This document shows positions 39,477 through 50,777 of a stretch of DNA of 64,000 bases, piece by piece. Each line of letters opens with the position of its first letter. Within the stretch, counting starts at the first letter, position 1. The notes under the pieces were generated by a model that saw only the letters and a list, made by a program, of their open reading frames with translations, ran no database searches and was not told where the DNA came from. This stretch comes from Phytophthora colocasiae. Lineage: Eukaryota > Oomycota > Peronosporomycetes > Peronosporales > Peronosporaceae. Both the position numbers and the translations under genes were made by a program. The stretch is taken from positions 1,302,001 through 1,366,000 of the forward strand of contig JAGKQI010000087.1 in NCBI GenBank assembly GCA_018806915.1, read 5' to 3'.

Positions 39477-41345
39477 TCACTCCTTCTTCTCGTCGGTCTG
39501 TTCCTGCTCATCCTTCTCTTCGTAGCCAGCAAGTCGAAGCACCTCAGCTCCGGCTGCAGCGAACCGAAGAAGATCGTCCTCGAGATTCTCAAAGGGGAAG
39601 GCGCTCATGGGTTTGAGCGTAAAGAGCTTCTCGTAGTGCACATCCTTGCCGAAGCAGCGCTTGAATTGCGGGAAAACTTTACCGCCGTTGGCTCCTCGCA
39701 CATAGTAGTCTGCCAAGCTGGACGTGCGCTTGTATTGCTGGATGTGAGTCCACAGGATCCGGTTGTTGGCGTACGTGAGCTTCTCCGTGTTACGATGCAG
39801 GAAGATGACGCGGCCGCTCGGATCGTGCTGTACCATGGTGACGCCGCAGAACAGATCGTAGTCCGGATGCTTCGTTCCGGCCGAGCCTGGTGGTCGTGGC
39901 GTCATGTGGAACGAGCTCTTGGATTTGAGCCAGGCGAATCGGAACAGGTCTTTGTCTCCCCATACAAGCCGTAACTCTTCGTGTGCACGAGGAAGCGAGA
40001 AGCCGTAGTACATGAGCACGTTCAGGGCCTTGTAATGCATCCGCCGGTTAATCATCACTTGGCCGCTTTCCTGCTCGAACATGTCCACATAGTCCAGGCC
40101 GAAAAAGTCCCAGACGTAGCTGTTCTTGTGGATGTTGAAAATGGTGTTGCCCGGCTTCCAGAAGTCCGGCCAGAAGATAGCGCCCGTCTCCACAAACTCC
40201 TGCGTGTCGAATAAATAGTTGGGGTCGCGCACCGCAAAGTTATCAGCGTCCAGCAGCAAGACATTGTCGAAAGCACTGTAAAAGATCGCATACAACTTGG
40301 TGTAGAAGTGGGTGGCCAACGGATCATCAATCACACGCAGATACACGCCAAACTCCTCCACCATGAGCCGCAATAACGGATGTTCCACATTTGTTTCGGA
40401 CGTTTTGTACCACATCTCGATCGGCAGCGTACATCCAAGAGCACGAAGCGAACGCACACTCACATACGCACCCAGCAGTAGTTTTTCATAGATGACAAAC
40501 ACGATACCGCGATCAAATGACAGCTCCATCTGTCCGACACTCTCATTCTTCAATCCGTCGGCTCCAAGAGGTATCGGCGTGTCTGAGATCTTGTTCATCG
40601 CTCGGAAAACGTCTTGAGTATGTACGTACGAAAAGTTCGGGTCGTGTTCATAGTCCGTGGACAAAATGCTGTAACTCAGCAGACTTTGGAACATATCGCA
40701 CTTGAACTGCACACCAGGTCTCAACGAATCACAGTGCATGGTCAACACGCGATTCAACTCCCCCGTCCGCGTGTTGCGCACTTCACAATACCCTGAAACA
40801 CCATTGGGGATCAATTCAGTGCAGTTCTTATCATTCTCAAACTCCCGTTCTCCTGCAGGGGTGCAATTCGTAGTTTGTCTCCAGCCGACGCACTCGTAGT
40901 CCCCCAAATTGCTCAGTTCCTGCCTCGTCACTTGGTTCTTCACCTTCGTTTCATCCACCGACGTGAACATGTGTGACAGGCGCTTCAGTTTGGCCAGCAT
41001 CTGGTTCTCCTTCCACACAGCAAAGAGTCCGCGCTGGGTGCCATCTCCTCCACTGACTTCGTTGTTGGAAATGGTTCCATCCTGCACCATCCGCCCCAAC
41101 GTCACGAGACACACCATGCAGATCACGAAGGCCACAATAAACAAGGCCCAGAGCAGGTTCCACGTGCGGCGTTCCGTCAAAAGCACTTTTTTCCGGTTAG
41201 GTGATGGACCTTCTCGTTCATCCCCGCTCTTGCCGCGACTACCGCGCTTAACGAACGGCTTCTTGCGTGGTGCATGACGTCCAGTGGCTCCACCCACGAA
41301 TATGGGCAGCGGCGTGCCCTTGCGCCCCGTGGCTGGCTCGGGCAT
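39477..41345 (-). CDS. GT71-type alpha-mannosyltransferase, paralogue (622 aa)
   Basis: ATG at 41345 (MPEPATGRKG). The cytosolic tail is long and basic (about 60 residues, KKPFVKRGSRGKSG), then a membrane anchor at about 63-83 (NLLWALFIVAFVICMVCLVT). The lumenal part parallels the neighbour gene: FDRGIVFVIYEKLLLGAYVS, LPIEMWYKTSETN, FYTKLYAIFYSAFDNVLLLDAD (Asp366-Ala-Asp368), AIFWPDFW, QESGQVMINR, WGDKDLFRFAWLKS. The shared domain order and high motif identity indicate tandem duplication, with a transposase relic now between the copies. The acidic C-terminus (EEKDEQEQTDEKKE) is unique to this copy. Expected in the Golgi membrane, glycosylating secreted or wall proteins. Confidence 0.9.
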   Translation of the reverse strand: MPEPATGRKGTPLPIFVGGATGRHAPRKKPFVKRGSRGKSGDEREGPSPNRKKVLLTERRTWNLLWALFIVAFVICMVCLVTLGRMVQDGTISNNEVSGGDGTQRGLFAVWKENQMLAKLKRLSHMFTSVDETKVKNQVTRQELSNLGDYECVGWRQTTNCTPAGEREFENDKNCTELIPNGVSGYCEVRNTRTGELNRVLTMHCDSLRPGVQFKCDMFQSLLSYSILSTDYEHDPNFSYVHTQDVFRAMNKISDTPIPLGADGLKNESVGQMELSFDRGIVFVIYEKLLLGAYVSVRSLRALGCTLPIEMWYKTSETNVEHPLLRLMVEEFGVYLRVIDDPLATHFYTKLYAIFYSAFDNVLLLDADNFAVRDPNYLFDTQEFVETGAIFWPDFWKPGNTIFNIHKNSYVWDFFGLDYVDMFEQESGQVMINRRMHYKALNVLMYYGFSLPRAHEELRLVWGDKDLFRFAWLKSKSSFHMTPRPPGSAGTKHPDYDLFCGVTMVQHDPSGRVIFLHRNTEKLTYANNRILWTHIQQYKRTSSLADYYVRGANGGKVFPQFKRCFGKDVHYEKLFTLKPMSAFPFENLEDDLLRFAAAGAEVLRLAGYEEKDEQEQTDEKKE

Positions 41346-42235
41346 CGCCTAAAAGCTGAGTAACTAGTTGTAGCTGGATTCAAGCGTCGATTGCGGGCGA
41401 ACCACTGATCACTGGGAAGTGGGGCTTGCACGCACAGGTAGAAGGGAGAGAGAAGAAGCAGAAATGCCTTGGTGCACTCCGTGACGTGTTCTACAAGGTC
41501 CGGTAGAGCGCGACGTCGGCGCGTGACAATAGGCGATGGCCAAGATGGCGCTCTTTGAAGGGGGCGGGCCGCCTTTTTGTGTTGAGGATGTTAAGTTGCA
41601 CGAAGAGAAACTTACGTTGCGTGAAGCTTGAGGTCGGATAAAGATGCGGGATTGCGGATCTGGATTGGTAGAAATTCTTCTGTAAAATCGATTACCGGTA
41701 AGTTGTGTGATTCAATGTGCATCTAGATGTGAGTACAGTACACTTGTGCGAGTGTCAGGAGGAGGAAACGTCACCACCTTGCCAGATTACAAACGCAGTG
41801 TTGTGCGTTTGGGATCAGTTCTCAAACTTGAGGGAACTGGATGAAAATATCCAGAGTCGCGCATAATGTGCATATCCAGTTTACGAAAATGATCGAGGCT
41901 GCAGGCAAGGACTGTGTTTGTTGTACGTTGTCGTTTTTGTAGTGTTTAACATGACCATGCCCGTAGTCGTAGACGAACCGCGGAGCTATATAATACACGT
42001 ATCAATGCCAGTGTAATGTGTAGGACTGTTGTTAGAGTAGCCCATGTGGCGATTGTCTTCCTCCTCCATTCTCGAAATCGAGACTCGATATCGTTCGTAC
42101 AAAAATTGTTTCCAAACCTAAGCTAAACTAATTATCCGACCGAATAAGTAGAATAACAACTAGTGACAACACACTTTTGATGTGCTCGAATTGACCAAAC
42201 GATCAGACCTATTAAGTAAGCCACCTTATAGAATC
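41346..42235. other. Divergent intergenic region
   Basis: No gene. It separates the minus-strand GT71 gene from the plus-strand Tyr/His-rich array, so it should hold the GT71 promoter. Homology to the array units starts at about 42236. Confidence 0.45.
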
Positions 42236-42250
42236 TCACTCCGCATTTCG
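42236..42250 (+). promoter_or_regulatory. Oomycete core promoter of the array gene (first copy)
   Basis: TCACTCCGCATTTCG combines a TCAYTYY initiator-like heptamer with an ATTTCGC flanking block about 50-60 bp before the ATG. The same element precedes every plus-strand copy, for example at 44143-44158. Confidence 0.65.
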
Positions 42251-42296
42251 CGTCCTCCCCGGCATTCAACTACCAACCGAAGAACCAAGCGACAAA

Positions 42297-43173
42297 ATGC
42301 AGTCCTTTAAGCTTCTCGGCCTGCTCGGCCTGTTGATCGCTGTCTCCGTCCTCCAACCGACTGACGCCCGTCAACTCGGCTCTTACAATGGCTACGGACA
42401 CCACCATCATAAACACGACCATGACCACGACCATGACCATGACCACAAGAAGAGGCACCATCGACACGACCACAAACACGACCATGACCACTCACACTAC
42501 CGTCGCCGTCTAGAAGACAAGGACGACAAGGCCAAGGCCACGGAGTCCTCCGACTACAACTATGGCAACTATGACCAGCAAGCAATGACGTCTACGGCTA
42601 TGAGCACAAGGGCTAGGTGGCTCCGACCACGACGACTACGACTACAAGGGCTTTGGTGTCGGCTATAGTTATGGCTACAATAGCTACGGCGGAGACTGCG
42701 ACGACTATGGCCATGACAAGGACTACTACAGCTATGGCAAGGATTATTACAGTTACGGCAAGAAGGGCGACAACTACTATCCCGACTACTACAGTAGCTA
42801 CGGCAAGAAGGGAGACTACTACTACCCGGACTACTACTCGTCGTATGGTGGTGGCTACGGCTATGGCTACTACCCGGACTACTCCTACGGTTAACCGAGC
42901 TACCCGAGCTACCCGAGCTACCCGAGCTACGGCTACGGCAACGACTACAGCTATGGCTACCCTTATTACGGCGGTTTTGGCTACGAGTCTGCCGCGTCGG
43001 GTGCCAAGTCGGGTGCTGCTGGCATTGGTGGTGACGAAAAGAAGCAAGAGTCCGCGACTGTTTCCACTGATGCTACCAAGGTAGAGAAGGATGGCAAGGC
43101 AGCAGCAGCAACAGCAGCGAAGCCGAAGGAGGAAGCCAAGTCTGACTCCAAAGACAAGTCGAAGAGCAAGTGA
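42297..43173 (+). pseudogene. Tyr/His-rich secreted protein gene, copy 1, broken
   Basis: The signal peptide and His-rich block are intact (one change, MQSFK). A scrambled stretch at about 42570-42620 shifts frame after YGNYD and gives a stop at 42668. In the ancestral frame a TAA also occurs at 42892, in the first PSY unit, and about four PSY units remain. The tail up to SKDKSKSK is otherwise kept. Confidence 0.85.
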
Positions 43174-43525
43174 AGCGACCTGGAGACGAGGAAGAAGAGG
43201 CGACGAGCGAATGGCAATGTATGGATAGCTCGCGGAAGTGTGTAGCGTAAGATGAAGAAAACAGTAGCTGTAGTGAAAGCGAATCCAATCATGATGTTGA
43301 AGGGAGAAAGAATGGCCAATGAAAATTGGAGCATACGGAATTTGGTAAAGCCTAAGATATGTCTGACGCCGATTGATTGAGTACCTGCACTAAAATCGGA
43401 TTATTAGATCCCCCCCCTCCTCCCTCCATCGACTTGATCACCTTGTGTTGAGTACATCTTGCACTCATCCTCACAACTCAACTTTCCTTTAACACGACAC
43501 ACATCCACACATCGCTGACTTAACC

Positions 43526-44104
43526 ATGACGCTAAATCTTACAGAAGACGCTGACACCTTCGAGGCTGCGACGTCGAGTCTGAAGCTACAAGCTCCGACA
43601 ACACTGGACGGACTCCCGTCGTCCATGGAACTAACTGGTCGAAACGGAACCGGCTCTGGCTAGGACAGCTACAAAAAGAACAAGTTTTAAAAGGAGACCC
43701 AAGAGACCAGCAAGCTACAACCCAACCATGCGCGTTCGAGGCAACGGAAGGAGCTTCTGTACCTCCGAGAGAAGGTCATGGAGCTGGAGCAAGAGATCAA
43801 GGTACTGCAGTGTACTTGCCGGCCTAAAACACTGACGGCAGCAAGTGTTAAAGAAAACAAACCCAGTATACACATTGAAGAAGTTACCTCGCCAACAAAC
43901 GTCAAAACCGCTATGTGGAAGGAGATGGCGAGTCTCGCGTTCGGTTGGAAGCAACTCAACGTAAGGAGGTGTTTTTCAGCACAGAGCCACATCGTGATCT
44001 TTCAGCCTTTGCTCGCCAGCGGAAACGATATGATCCGTTTGTCACGAAGGCTCACAAGAGACAAATTCGCGATTGACAGCTACTTATCCATCACAGAAAG
44101 TTGA
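43526..44104 (+). pseudogene. bZIP-like coiled-coil pseudogene, copy 1
   Basis: Starts MTLNLTEDADTFEAATSS and reaches TAG after NGTGSG, with a TAA soon after. Downstream in the same frame lies QPNHARSRQRKELLYLREKV, followed by MELEQEIKVLQ and MWKEMAS. A basic stretch running into leucine-spaced helices followed by an MWKEMAS box resembles the large oomycete family of bZIP-like coiled-coil proteins. Frames of the basic region are split (RPKRPASYNP in one, NHARSRQRKE in another). The same lesions recur in every unit, so the gene died before amplification. Confidence 0.6.
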
Positions 44105-44203
44105 TGTCTTCGGCATCAATGTTGCGTCGCATGAAGCCCACCTCACTCCGCATTTCGCGTCCTCCCCGGCATTCAACTACCAACCGAAGAACCAAGCGAC
44201 AAA

Positions 44204-45052
44204 ATGCAGTCCTCCAAGCTTCTCGGCCTGCTCGGCCTGTTGATCGCTGTCTCCGTCCTCCAACCGACTGACGCCCGTCAACTCGGCTCTTACAATGGCT
44301 ACGGACACCATCACCATAAACACGACCATGACCACGACCATGACCACTCACACTACCGTCGCCGTCTAGAAGACAAGGACGACAAGGCCAAGGCCACGGA
44401 GTCCTCCGACTACAACTATGGCAACTATGACTACAAGCACGACGTCTACGGCTATGAGCACAAGGGCTATGGCTCCGACCACGACGACTACGACTACAAG
44501 GGCTTTGGTGTCGGCTATAGTTATGGCTACAATAGCTACGGCGGAGACTGCGACGACTATGGCCATGACAAGGACTACTACAGCTATGGCAAGGATTATT
44601 ACAGTTACGGCAAGAAGGGCGACAACTACTATCCCGACTACTACAGTAGCTACGGCAAGAAGGGAGACTACTACTACCCGGACTACTACTCGTCGTATGG
44701 TGGTGGCTACGGCTATGGCTACTACCCGGACTACTCCTACGGTTACCCGAGCTACCCGAGCTACCCGAGCTACCCGAGCTACCCGAGCTACCCGAGCTAC
44801 CCGAGCTACGGCTACGGCAACGACTACAGCTATGGCTACCCTTATTACGGCGGTTTTGGCTACGAGTCTGCCGCGTCGGGTGCCACGTCGGGTGCTGCTG
44901 GCATTGGTGGTGACGAAAAGAAGCAAGAGTCCGCGACTGTTTCCACTGATGCTACCAAGGTAGAGAAGGATGGCAAGGCAGCAGCAGCAACAGCAGCGAA
45001 GCCGAAGGAGGAAGCCAAGTCTGACTCCAAAGACAAGTCGAAGAGCAAGTGA
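44204..45052 (+). CDS. Tyr/His-rich secreted repeat protein, copy 2, intact (282 aa)
   Basis: The signal peptide (cleavage near A24) is followed by a shortened His/Asp block (HHHHKHDHDHDHDHSHY; the KKRHHRH segment is deleted). Then come the HYRRRLED basic site, a Tyr/Gly/Asp-rich middle with YYPDYYSSYGKKGD repeats, seven PSY units, GYGNDYSYGYPYYGGFGYES, and the Ala/Lys-rich SKDKSKSK tail. The full frame is open and the core promoter at 44143 is intact. Likely secreted to the wall or extracellular matrix; metal binding by the His block is possible. Not an enzyme. Confidence 0.88.
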   Translation: MQSSKLLGLLGLLIAVSVLQPTDARQLGSYNGYGHHHHKHDHDHDHDHSHYRRRLEDKDDKAKATESSDYNYGNYDYKHDVYGYEHKGYGSDHDDYDYKGFGVGYSYGYNSYGGDCDDYGHDKDYYSYGKDYYSYGKKGDNYYPDYYSSYGKKGDYYYPDYYSSYGGGYGYGYYPDYSYGYPSYPSYPSYPSYPSYPSYPSYGYGNDYSYGYPYYGGFGYESAASGATSGAAGIGGDEKKQESATVSTDATKVEKDGKAAAATAAKPKEEAKSDSKDKSKSK

Positions 45053-45399
45053 AGCGACCTGGAGACGAGGAAGAAGAGGCGACGAGCGAATGGCAATGTA
45101 TGGATAGCTCGCGGAAGTGTGTAGCGTAAGATGAAGAAAACAGTAGCTGTAGTGAAAGCGAATCCAATCATGATGTTGAAGGGAGAAAGAATGGCCAATG
45201 AAAATTGGAGCATACGGAATTTGGTAAAGCCTAAGATATGTCTGACGCCGATTGATTGAGTACCTGCACTAAAATCGGATTATTAGATCCCCTCCTCCCT
45301 CCATCGACTTGATCACCTTGTGTTGAGTACATCTTGCACTCATCCTCACAACTCAAGTTTCCTTTAACACGACACACATCCACACATCGCTGCTTAACC

Positions 45400-45977
45400 A
45401 TGACGCTAAATCTTACAGAAGACGCTGACACCTTCGAGGCTGCGACGTCGAGTCTGAAGCTACAAGCTCCGACAACACTGGACGGACTCCCGTCGTCCAT
45501 GGAACTAACTGGTCGAAACGGAACCGGCTCTGGCTAGGACAGCTACAAAAAGAACAAGTTTTAAAGGAGACCCAAGAGACCAGCAAGCTACAACCCAACC
45601 ATGCGCGTTCGAGGCAACGGAAGGAGCTTCTGTACCTCCGAGAGAAGGTCATGGAGCTGGAGCAAGAGATCAAGGTACTGCAGTGTACTTGCCGGCCTAA
45701 AACACTGACGGCAGCAAGTGTTAAAGAAAACAAACCCAGTATACACATTGAATAAGTTACCTCGCCAACAAACGTCAAAACCGCTATGTGGAAGGAGATG
45801 GCGAGTCTCGCGTTCGGTTGGAAGCAACTCAACGTAAGGAGGTGTTTTTCAGCACAGAGCCACATCGTGATCTTTCAGCCTTTGCTCGCCAGCGGAAACG
45901 ATATGATCCGTTTGTCACGAAGGCTCACAAGAGACAAATTCGCGATTGACAGCTACTTATCCATCACAGAAAGTTGA
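45400..45977 (+). pseudogene. bZIP-like pseudogene, copy 2
   Basis: Same lesions as copy 1, with two further changes: one A lost in the AAAA run near 45564, and a GAA-to-TAA stop in IEEV near 45752. Confidence 0.6.
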
Positions 45978-46076
45978 TGTCTTCGGCATCAATGTTGCGT
46001 CGCATGAAGCCCACGTCACTCCGCATTTCGCGTCCTCCCCGGCATTCAACTACCAACCGAAGAACCAAGCGGCAAA

Positions 46077-46956
46077 ATGCAGTCCTCCAAGCTTCGGCCT
46101 GCTCGGCCTGTTGATCGCTGTCTCCGTCCTCCAACCGACTGACGCCCGTCAACTCGGCTCTTACAATGGCTACGGACACCACCACCATAAACACGACCAT
46201 GACCACGACCATGACCACGACCACAAGAAGAGGCACCATCGACACGACCACAAACACGACCATGACCACTCACACTACCGTCGCCGTCTAGAAGACAAGG
46301 ACGACAAGGCCAAGGCCACGGAGTCCTCCGACTACAACTATGGCAACTACGACTACAAGCACGACGTCTACGGCTATGAGCACAAGGGCTATGGCTCCGA
46401 CCACGACGACTACGACTACAAGGGCTTTGGTGTCGGCTATAGTTATGGCTACAATAGCTACGGCGGAGACTGCGACGACTATGGCCATGACAAGGACTAC
46501 TACAGCTATGGCAAGGATTATTACAGTTACGGCAAGAAGGGCGACAACTACTATCCCGACTACTACAGTAGCTACGGCAAGAAGGGAGACTACTACTACC
46601 CGGACTACTACTCGTCGTATGGTGGTGGCTACGGCTATGGCTACTACCCGGATTACTCCTACGGTTACCCGAGCTACCCGAGCTACCCGAGCTACCCGAG
46701 CTACCCGAGCTACGGCTACGGCAACGACTACAGCTATGGCTACCCTTATTACGGCGGTTTTGGCTACGAGTCTGCCGCGTCGGGTGCCACGTCGGGTGCT
46801 GCTGGCATTGGTGGTGACGAAAAGAAGCAAGAGTCCGCGACTGTTTCCACTGATGCTACCAAGGTAGAGAAGGATGGCAAGGCAGCAGCAGCAACAGCAG
46901 CGAAGCCGAAGGAGGAAGCCAAGTCTGACTCCAAAGACAAGTCGAAGAGCAAGTGA
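46077..46956 (+). pseudogene. Tyr/His-rich gene, copy 3, frameshift in the signal peptide
   Basis: The ATG at 46077 is kept, but two bases are missing in the leucine stretch (CTTCTCGGC is CTTCGGC), so the native start runs out of frame after about six codons. The rest, from GLLGLLIAVSV through five PSY units to SKDKSKSK, is open. It is in frame with an upstream ATG at 45946 lying in the bZIP-like pseudogene, giving a 336-residue extended frame. That extension has no signal peptide at its N-terminus; the hydrophobic segment would be internal. Probably non-functional or non-secreted. Confidence 0.75.
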
Positions 46957-47308
46957 AGCGACCTGGAGACGAGGAAGAAGAGGCGACGAGCGAATGGCAA
47001 TGTATGGATAGCTCGCGGAAGTGTGTAGCGTAAGATGAAGAAAACAGTAGCTGTAGTGAAAGCGAATCCAATCATGATGTTGAAGGGAGAAAGAATGGCC
47101 AATGAAAATTGGAGCATACGGAATTTGGTAAAGCCTAAGATATGTCTGACGCCGATTGATTGAGTACCTGCACTAAAATCGGATTATTAGATCCCCCCCC
47201 TCCTCCCTCCATCGACTTGATCACCTTGTGTTGAGTACATCTTGCACTCATCCTCACAACTCAACTTTCCTTTAACACGACACACATCCACACATCGCTG
47301 ACTTAACC

Positions 47309-47887
47309 ATGACGCTAAATCTTACAGAAGACGCTGACACCTTCGAGGCTGCGACGTCGAGTCTGAAGCTACAAGCTCCGACAACACTGGACGGACTCCC
47401 GTCGTCCATGGAACTAACTGGTCGAAACGGAACCGGCTCTGGCTAGGACAGCTACAAAAAGAACAAGTTTTAAAAGGAGACCCAAGAGACCAGCAAGCTA
47501 CAACCCAACCATGCGCGTTCGAGGCAACGGAAGGAGCTTCTGTACCTCCGAGAGAAGGTCATGGAGCTGGAGCAAGAGATCAAGGTACTGCAGTGTACTT
47601 GCCGGCCTAAAACACTGACGGCAGCAAGTGTTAAAGAAAACAAACCCAGTATACACATTGAAGAAGTTACCTCGCCAACAAACGTCAAAACCGCTATGTG
47701 GAAGGAGATGGCGAGTCTCGCGTTCGGTTGGAAGCAACTCAACGTAAGGAGGTGTTTTTCAGCACAGAGCCACATCGTGATCTTTCAGCCTTTGCTCGCC
47801 AGCGGAAACGATATGATCCGTTTGTCACGAAGGCTCACAAGAGACAAATTCGCGATTGACAGCTACTTATCCATCACAGAAAGTTGA
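47309..47887 (+). pseudogene. bZIP-like pseudogene, copy 3
   Basis: As copy 1, with the same TAG/TAA lesions and the MWKEMAS box; no additional break noted. Confidence 0.6.
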
Positions 47888-47986
47888 TGTCTTCGGCATC
47901 AATGTTGCGTCGCATGAAGCCCACCTCACTCCGCATTTCGCGTCCTCCCCGGCATTCAACTACCAACCGAAGAACCAAGCGACAAA

Positions 47987-48868
47987 ATGCAGTCCTCCAA
48001 GCTTCTCGGCCTGCTCGGCCTGTTGATCGCTGTCTCCGTCCTCCAACCGACTGACGCCCGTCAACTCGGCTCTTACAATGGCTACGGACACCATCACCAT
48101 AAACACGACCATGACCACGACCATGACCACGACCACAAGAAGAGGCACCATCGACACGACCACAAACACGACCATGACCACTCACACTACCGTCGCCGTC
48201 TAGAAGACAAGGACGACAAGGCCAAGGCCACGGAGTCCTCCGACTACAACTATGGCAACTACGACTACAAGCACGACGTCTACGGCTATGAGCACAAGGG
48301 CTATGGCTCCGACCACGACGACTACGACTACAAGGGCTTTGGTGTCGGCTATAGTTATGGCTACAATAGCTACGGCGGAGACTGCGACGACTATGGCCAT
48401 GACAAGGACTACTACAGCTATGGCAAGGATTATTACAGTTACGGCAAGAAGGGCGACAACTACTATCCCGACTACTACAGTAGCTACGGCAAGAAGGGAG
48501 ACTACTACTACCCGGACTACTACTCGTCGTATGGTGGTGGCTACGGCTATGGCTACTACCCGGATTACTCCTACGGTTACCCGAGCTACCCGAGCTACCC
48601 GAGCTACCCGAGCTACCCGAGCTACGGCTACGGCAACGACTACAGCTATGGCTACCCTTATTACGGCGGTTTTGGCTACGAGTCTGCCGCGTCGGGTGCC
48701 ACGTCGGGTGCTGCTGGCATTGGTGGTGACGAAAAGAAGCAAGAGTCCGCGACTGTTTCCACTGATGCTACCAAGGTAGAGAAGGATGGCAAGGCAGCAG
48801 CAGCAACAGCAGCGAAGCCGAAGGAGGAAGCCAAGTCTGACTCCAAAGACAAGTCGAAGAGCAAGTGA
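47987..48868 (+). CDS. Tyr/His-rich secreted repeat protein, copy 4, intact (293 aa)
   Basis: Full-length form: signal peptide to about A24, His/Asp block including HDHKKRHHRHDHKHDHD, HYRRRLED basic site, Tyr/Gly/Asp-rich repeats with a single Cys in GGDCDDYG, five PSY units and the SKDKSKSK tail. Core promoter intact about 50 bp upstream. The Tyr-rich middle has almost no hydrophobic core, so it is likely disordered or fibrous. A second-frame and an antisense frame are also open through the repeats, but these follow from codon composition. Confidence 0.88.
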   Translation: MQSSKLLGLLGLLIAVSVLQPTDARQLGSYNGYGHHHHKHDHDHDHDHDHKKRHHRHDHKHDHDHSHYRRRLEDKDDKAKATESSDYNYGNYDYKHDVYGYEHKGYGSDHDDYDYKGFGVGYSYGYNSYGGDCDDYGHDKDYYSYGKDYYSYGKKGDNYYPDYYSSYGKKGDYYYPDYYSSYGGGYGYGYYPDYSYGYPSYPSYPSYPSYPSYGYGNDYSYGYPYYGGFGYESAASGATSGAAGIGGDEKKQESATVSTDATKVEKDGKAAAATAAKPKEEAKSDSKDKSKSK

Positions 48869-49219
48869 AGCGACCTGGAGACGAGGAAGAAGAGGCGACG
48901 AGCGAATGGCAATGTATGGATAGCTCGCGGAAGTGTGTAGCGTAAGATGAAGAAAACAGTAGCTGTAGTGAAAGCGAATCCAATCATGATGTTGAAGGGA
49001 GAAAGAATGGCCAATGAAAATTGGAGCATACGGAATTTGGTAAAGCCTAAGATATGTCTGACGCCGATTGATTGAGTACCTGCACTAAAATCGGATTATT
49101 AGATCCCCCCCTTCCTCCCTCCATCGACTTGATCACCTTGTGTTGAGTACATCTTGCACTCATCCTCACAACTCAAGTTTCCTTTAACACGACACACATC
49201 CACACATCGCTGCTGAACC

Positions 49220-49796
49220 ATGACGCTAAATCTTACAGAAGACGCTGACACCTTCGAGGCTGCGACGTCGAGTCTGAAGCTACAAGCTCCGACAACACTG
49301 GACGGACTCCCGTCGTCCATGGAACTAACTGGTCGAAACGGAACCGGCTCTGGCTAGGACAGCTACAAAAAGAACAAGTTTTAAAAGGAGACCCAAGAGA
49401 CCAGCAAGCTACAACCCAACCATGCGCGTTCGAGGCAACGGAAGGAGCTTCTGTACCTCCGAGAGAAGGTCATGGAGCTGGAGCAAGAGATCAAGGTACT
49501 GCAGTGTACTTGCCGGCCTAAAACACTGACGGCAGCAAGTGTTAAAGAAAACAAACAGTATACACATTGAAGAAGTTACCTCGCCAACAAACGTCAAAAC
49601 CGCTATGTGGAAGGAGATGGCGAGTCTCGCGTTCGGTTGGAAGCAACTCAACGTAAGGAGGTGTTTTTCAGCACAGAGCCACATCGTGATCTTTCAGCCT
49701 TTGCTCGCCAGCGGAAACGATATGATCCGTTTGTCACGAAGGCTCACAAGAGACAAATTCGCGATTGACAGCTACTTATCCATCACAGAAAGTTGA
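49220..49796 (+). pseudogene. bZIP-like pseudogene, copy 4
   Basis: As copy 1, with a small deletion near 49556 (AAACAGTATAC instead of AAACCCAGTATAC). Confidence 0.6.
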
Positions 49797-49895
49797 TGTC
49801 TTCGGCATCAATGTTGCGTCGCATGAAGCCCACCTCACTCCGCATTTCGCGTCCTCCCCGGCATTCAACTACCAACCGAAGAACCAAGCGGCAAA

Positions 49896-50777
49896 ATGCA
49901 GTCCTCCAAGCTTCTCGGCCTGCTCGGCCTGTTGATCGCTGTCTCCGTCCTCCAACCGACTGACGCCCGTCAACTCGGCTCTTACAATGGCTACGGACAC
50001 CACCACCATAAACACGACCATGACCACGACCATGACCACGACCACAAGAAGAGGCACCATCGACACGACCACAAACACGACCATGACCACTCACACTACC
50101 GTCGCCGTCTAGAAGACAAGGACGACAAGGCCAAGGCCACGGAGTCCTCCGACTACAACTATGGCAACTACGACTACAAGCACGACGTCTACGGCTATGA
50201 GCACAAGGGCTATGGCTCCGACCACGACGACTACGACTACAAGGGCTTTGGTGTCGGCTATAGTTATGGCTACAATAGCTACGGCGGAGACTGCGACGAC
50301 TATGGCCATGACAAGGACTACTACAGCTATGGCAAGGATTATTACAGTTACGGCAAGAAGGGCGACAACTACTATCCCGACTACTACAGTAGCTACGGCA
50401 AGAAGGGAGACTACTACTACCCGGACTACTACTCGTCGTATGGTGGTGGCTACGGCTATGGCTACTACCCGGACTACTCCTACGGTTACCCGAGCTACCC
50501 GAGCTACCCGAGCTACCCGAGCTACCCGAGCTACCCGAGCTACCCGAGCTACCCGAGCTACGGCTACGGCAACGACTACAGCTATGGCTACCCTTATTAC
50601 GGCGGTTTTGGCTACGAGTCTGCCGCGTCGGGTGCCACGTCGGGTGCTGCTGGCATTGGTGGTGACGAAAAGAAGCAAGAGTCCGCGACTGTTTCCACTG
50701 ATGCTACCAAGGTAGAGAAGGATGGCAAGGCAGCAGCAGCAAACAGCAGCGAAGCCGAAGGAGGAAGCCAAGTCTGA
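49896..50777 (+). CDS. Tyr/His-rich secreted repeat protein, copy 5, altered C-terminus (293 aa)
   Basis: Intact from signal peptide to the Ala-rich region, with eight PSY units, the most in the window. An extra A in the AGCAGCAAACAGC stretch near 50741 shifts the frame. The usual Lys-rich SKDKSKSK end is replaced by NSSEAEGGSQV and a stop 27 bp early. The protein would still be secreted; only the basic tail is lost. If that tail anchors or cross-links the protein, this copy would behave differently. Confidence 0.75.
   Translation: MQSSKLLGLLGLLIAVSVLQPTDARQLGSYNGYGHHHHKHDHDHDHDHDHKKRHHRHDHKHDHDHSHYRRRLEDKDDKAKATESSDYNYGNYDYKHDVYGYEHKGYGSDHDDYDYKGFGVGYSYGYNSYGGDCDDYGHDKDYYSYGKDYYSYGKKGDNYYPDYYSSYGKKGDYYYPDYYSSYGGGYGYGYYPDYSYGYPSYPSYPSYPSYPSYPSYPSYPSYGYGNDYSYGYPYYGGFGYESAASGATSGAAGIGGDEKKQESATVSTDATKVEKDGKAAAANSSEAEGGSQV

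Noticed and set aside
44366..44926. Long antisense and second-frame ORFs across the Tyr/His-rich genes (for example MATTTTSTTSTA-type and VVVVVAIVVVG-type peptides)
   Set aside because: They mirror the low-complexity TAC/GGC/GAC codons of the true frame, repeat in every copy, and lack signal peptide or domain features of their own.
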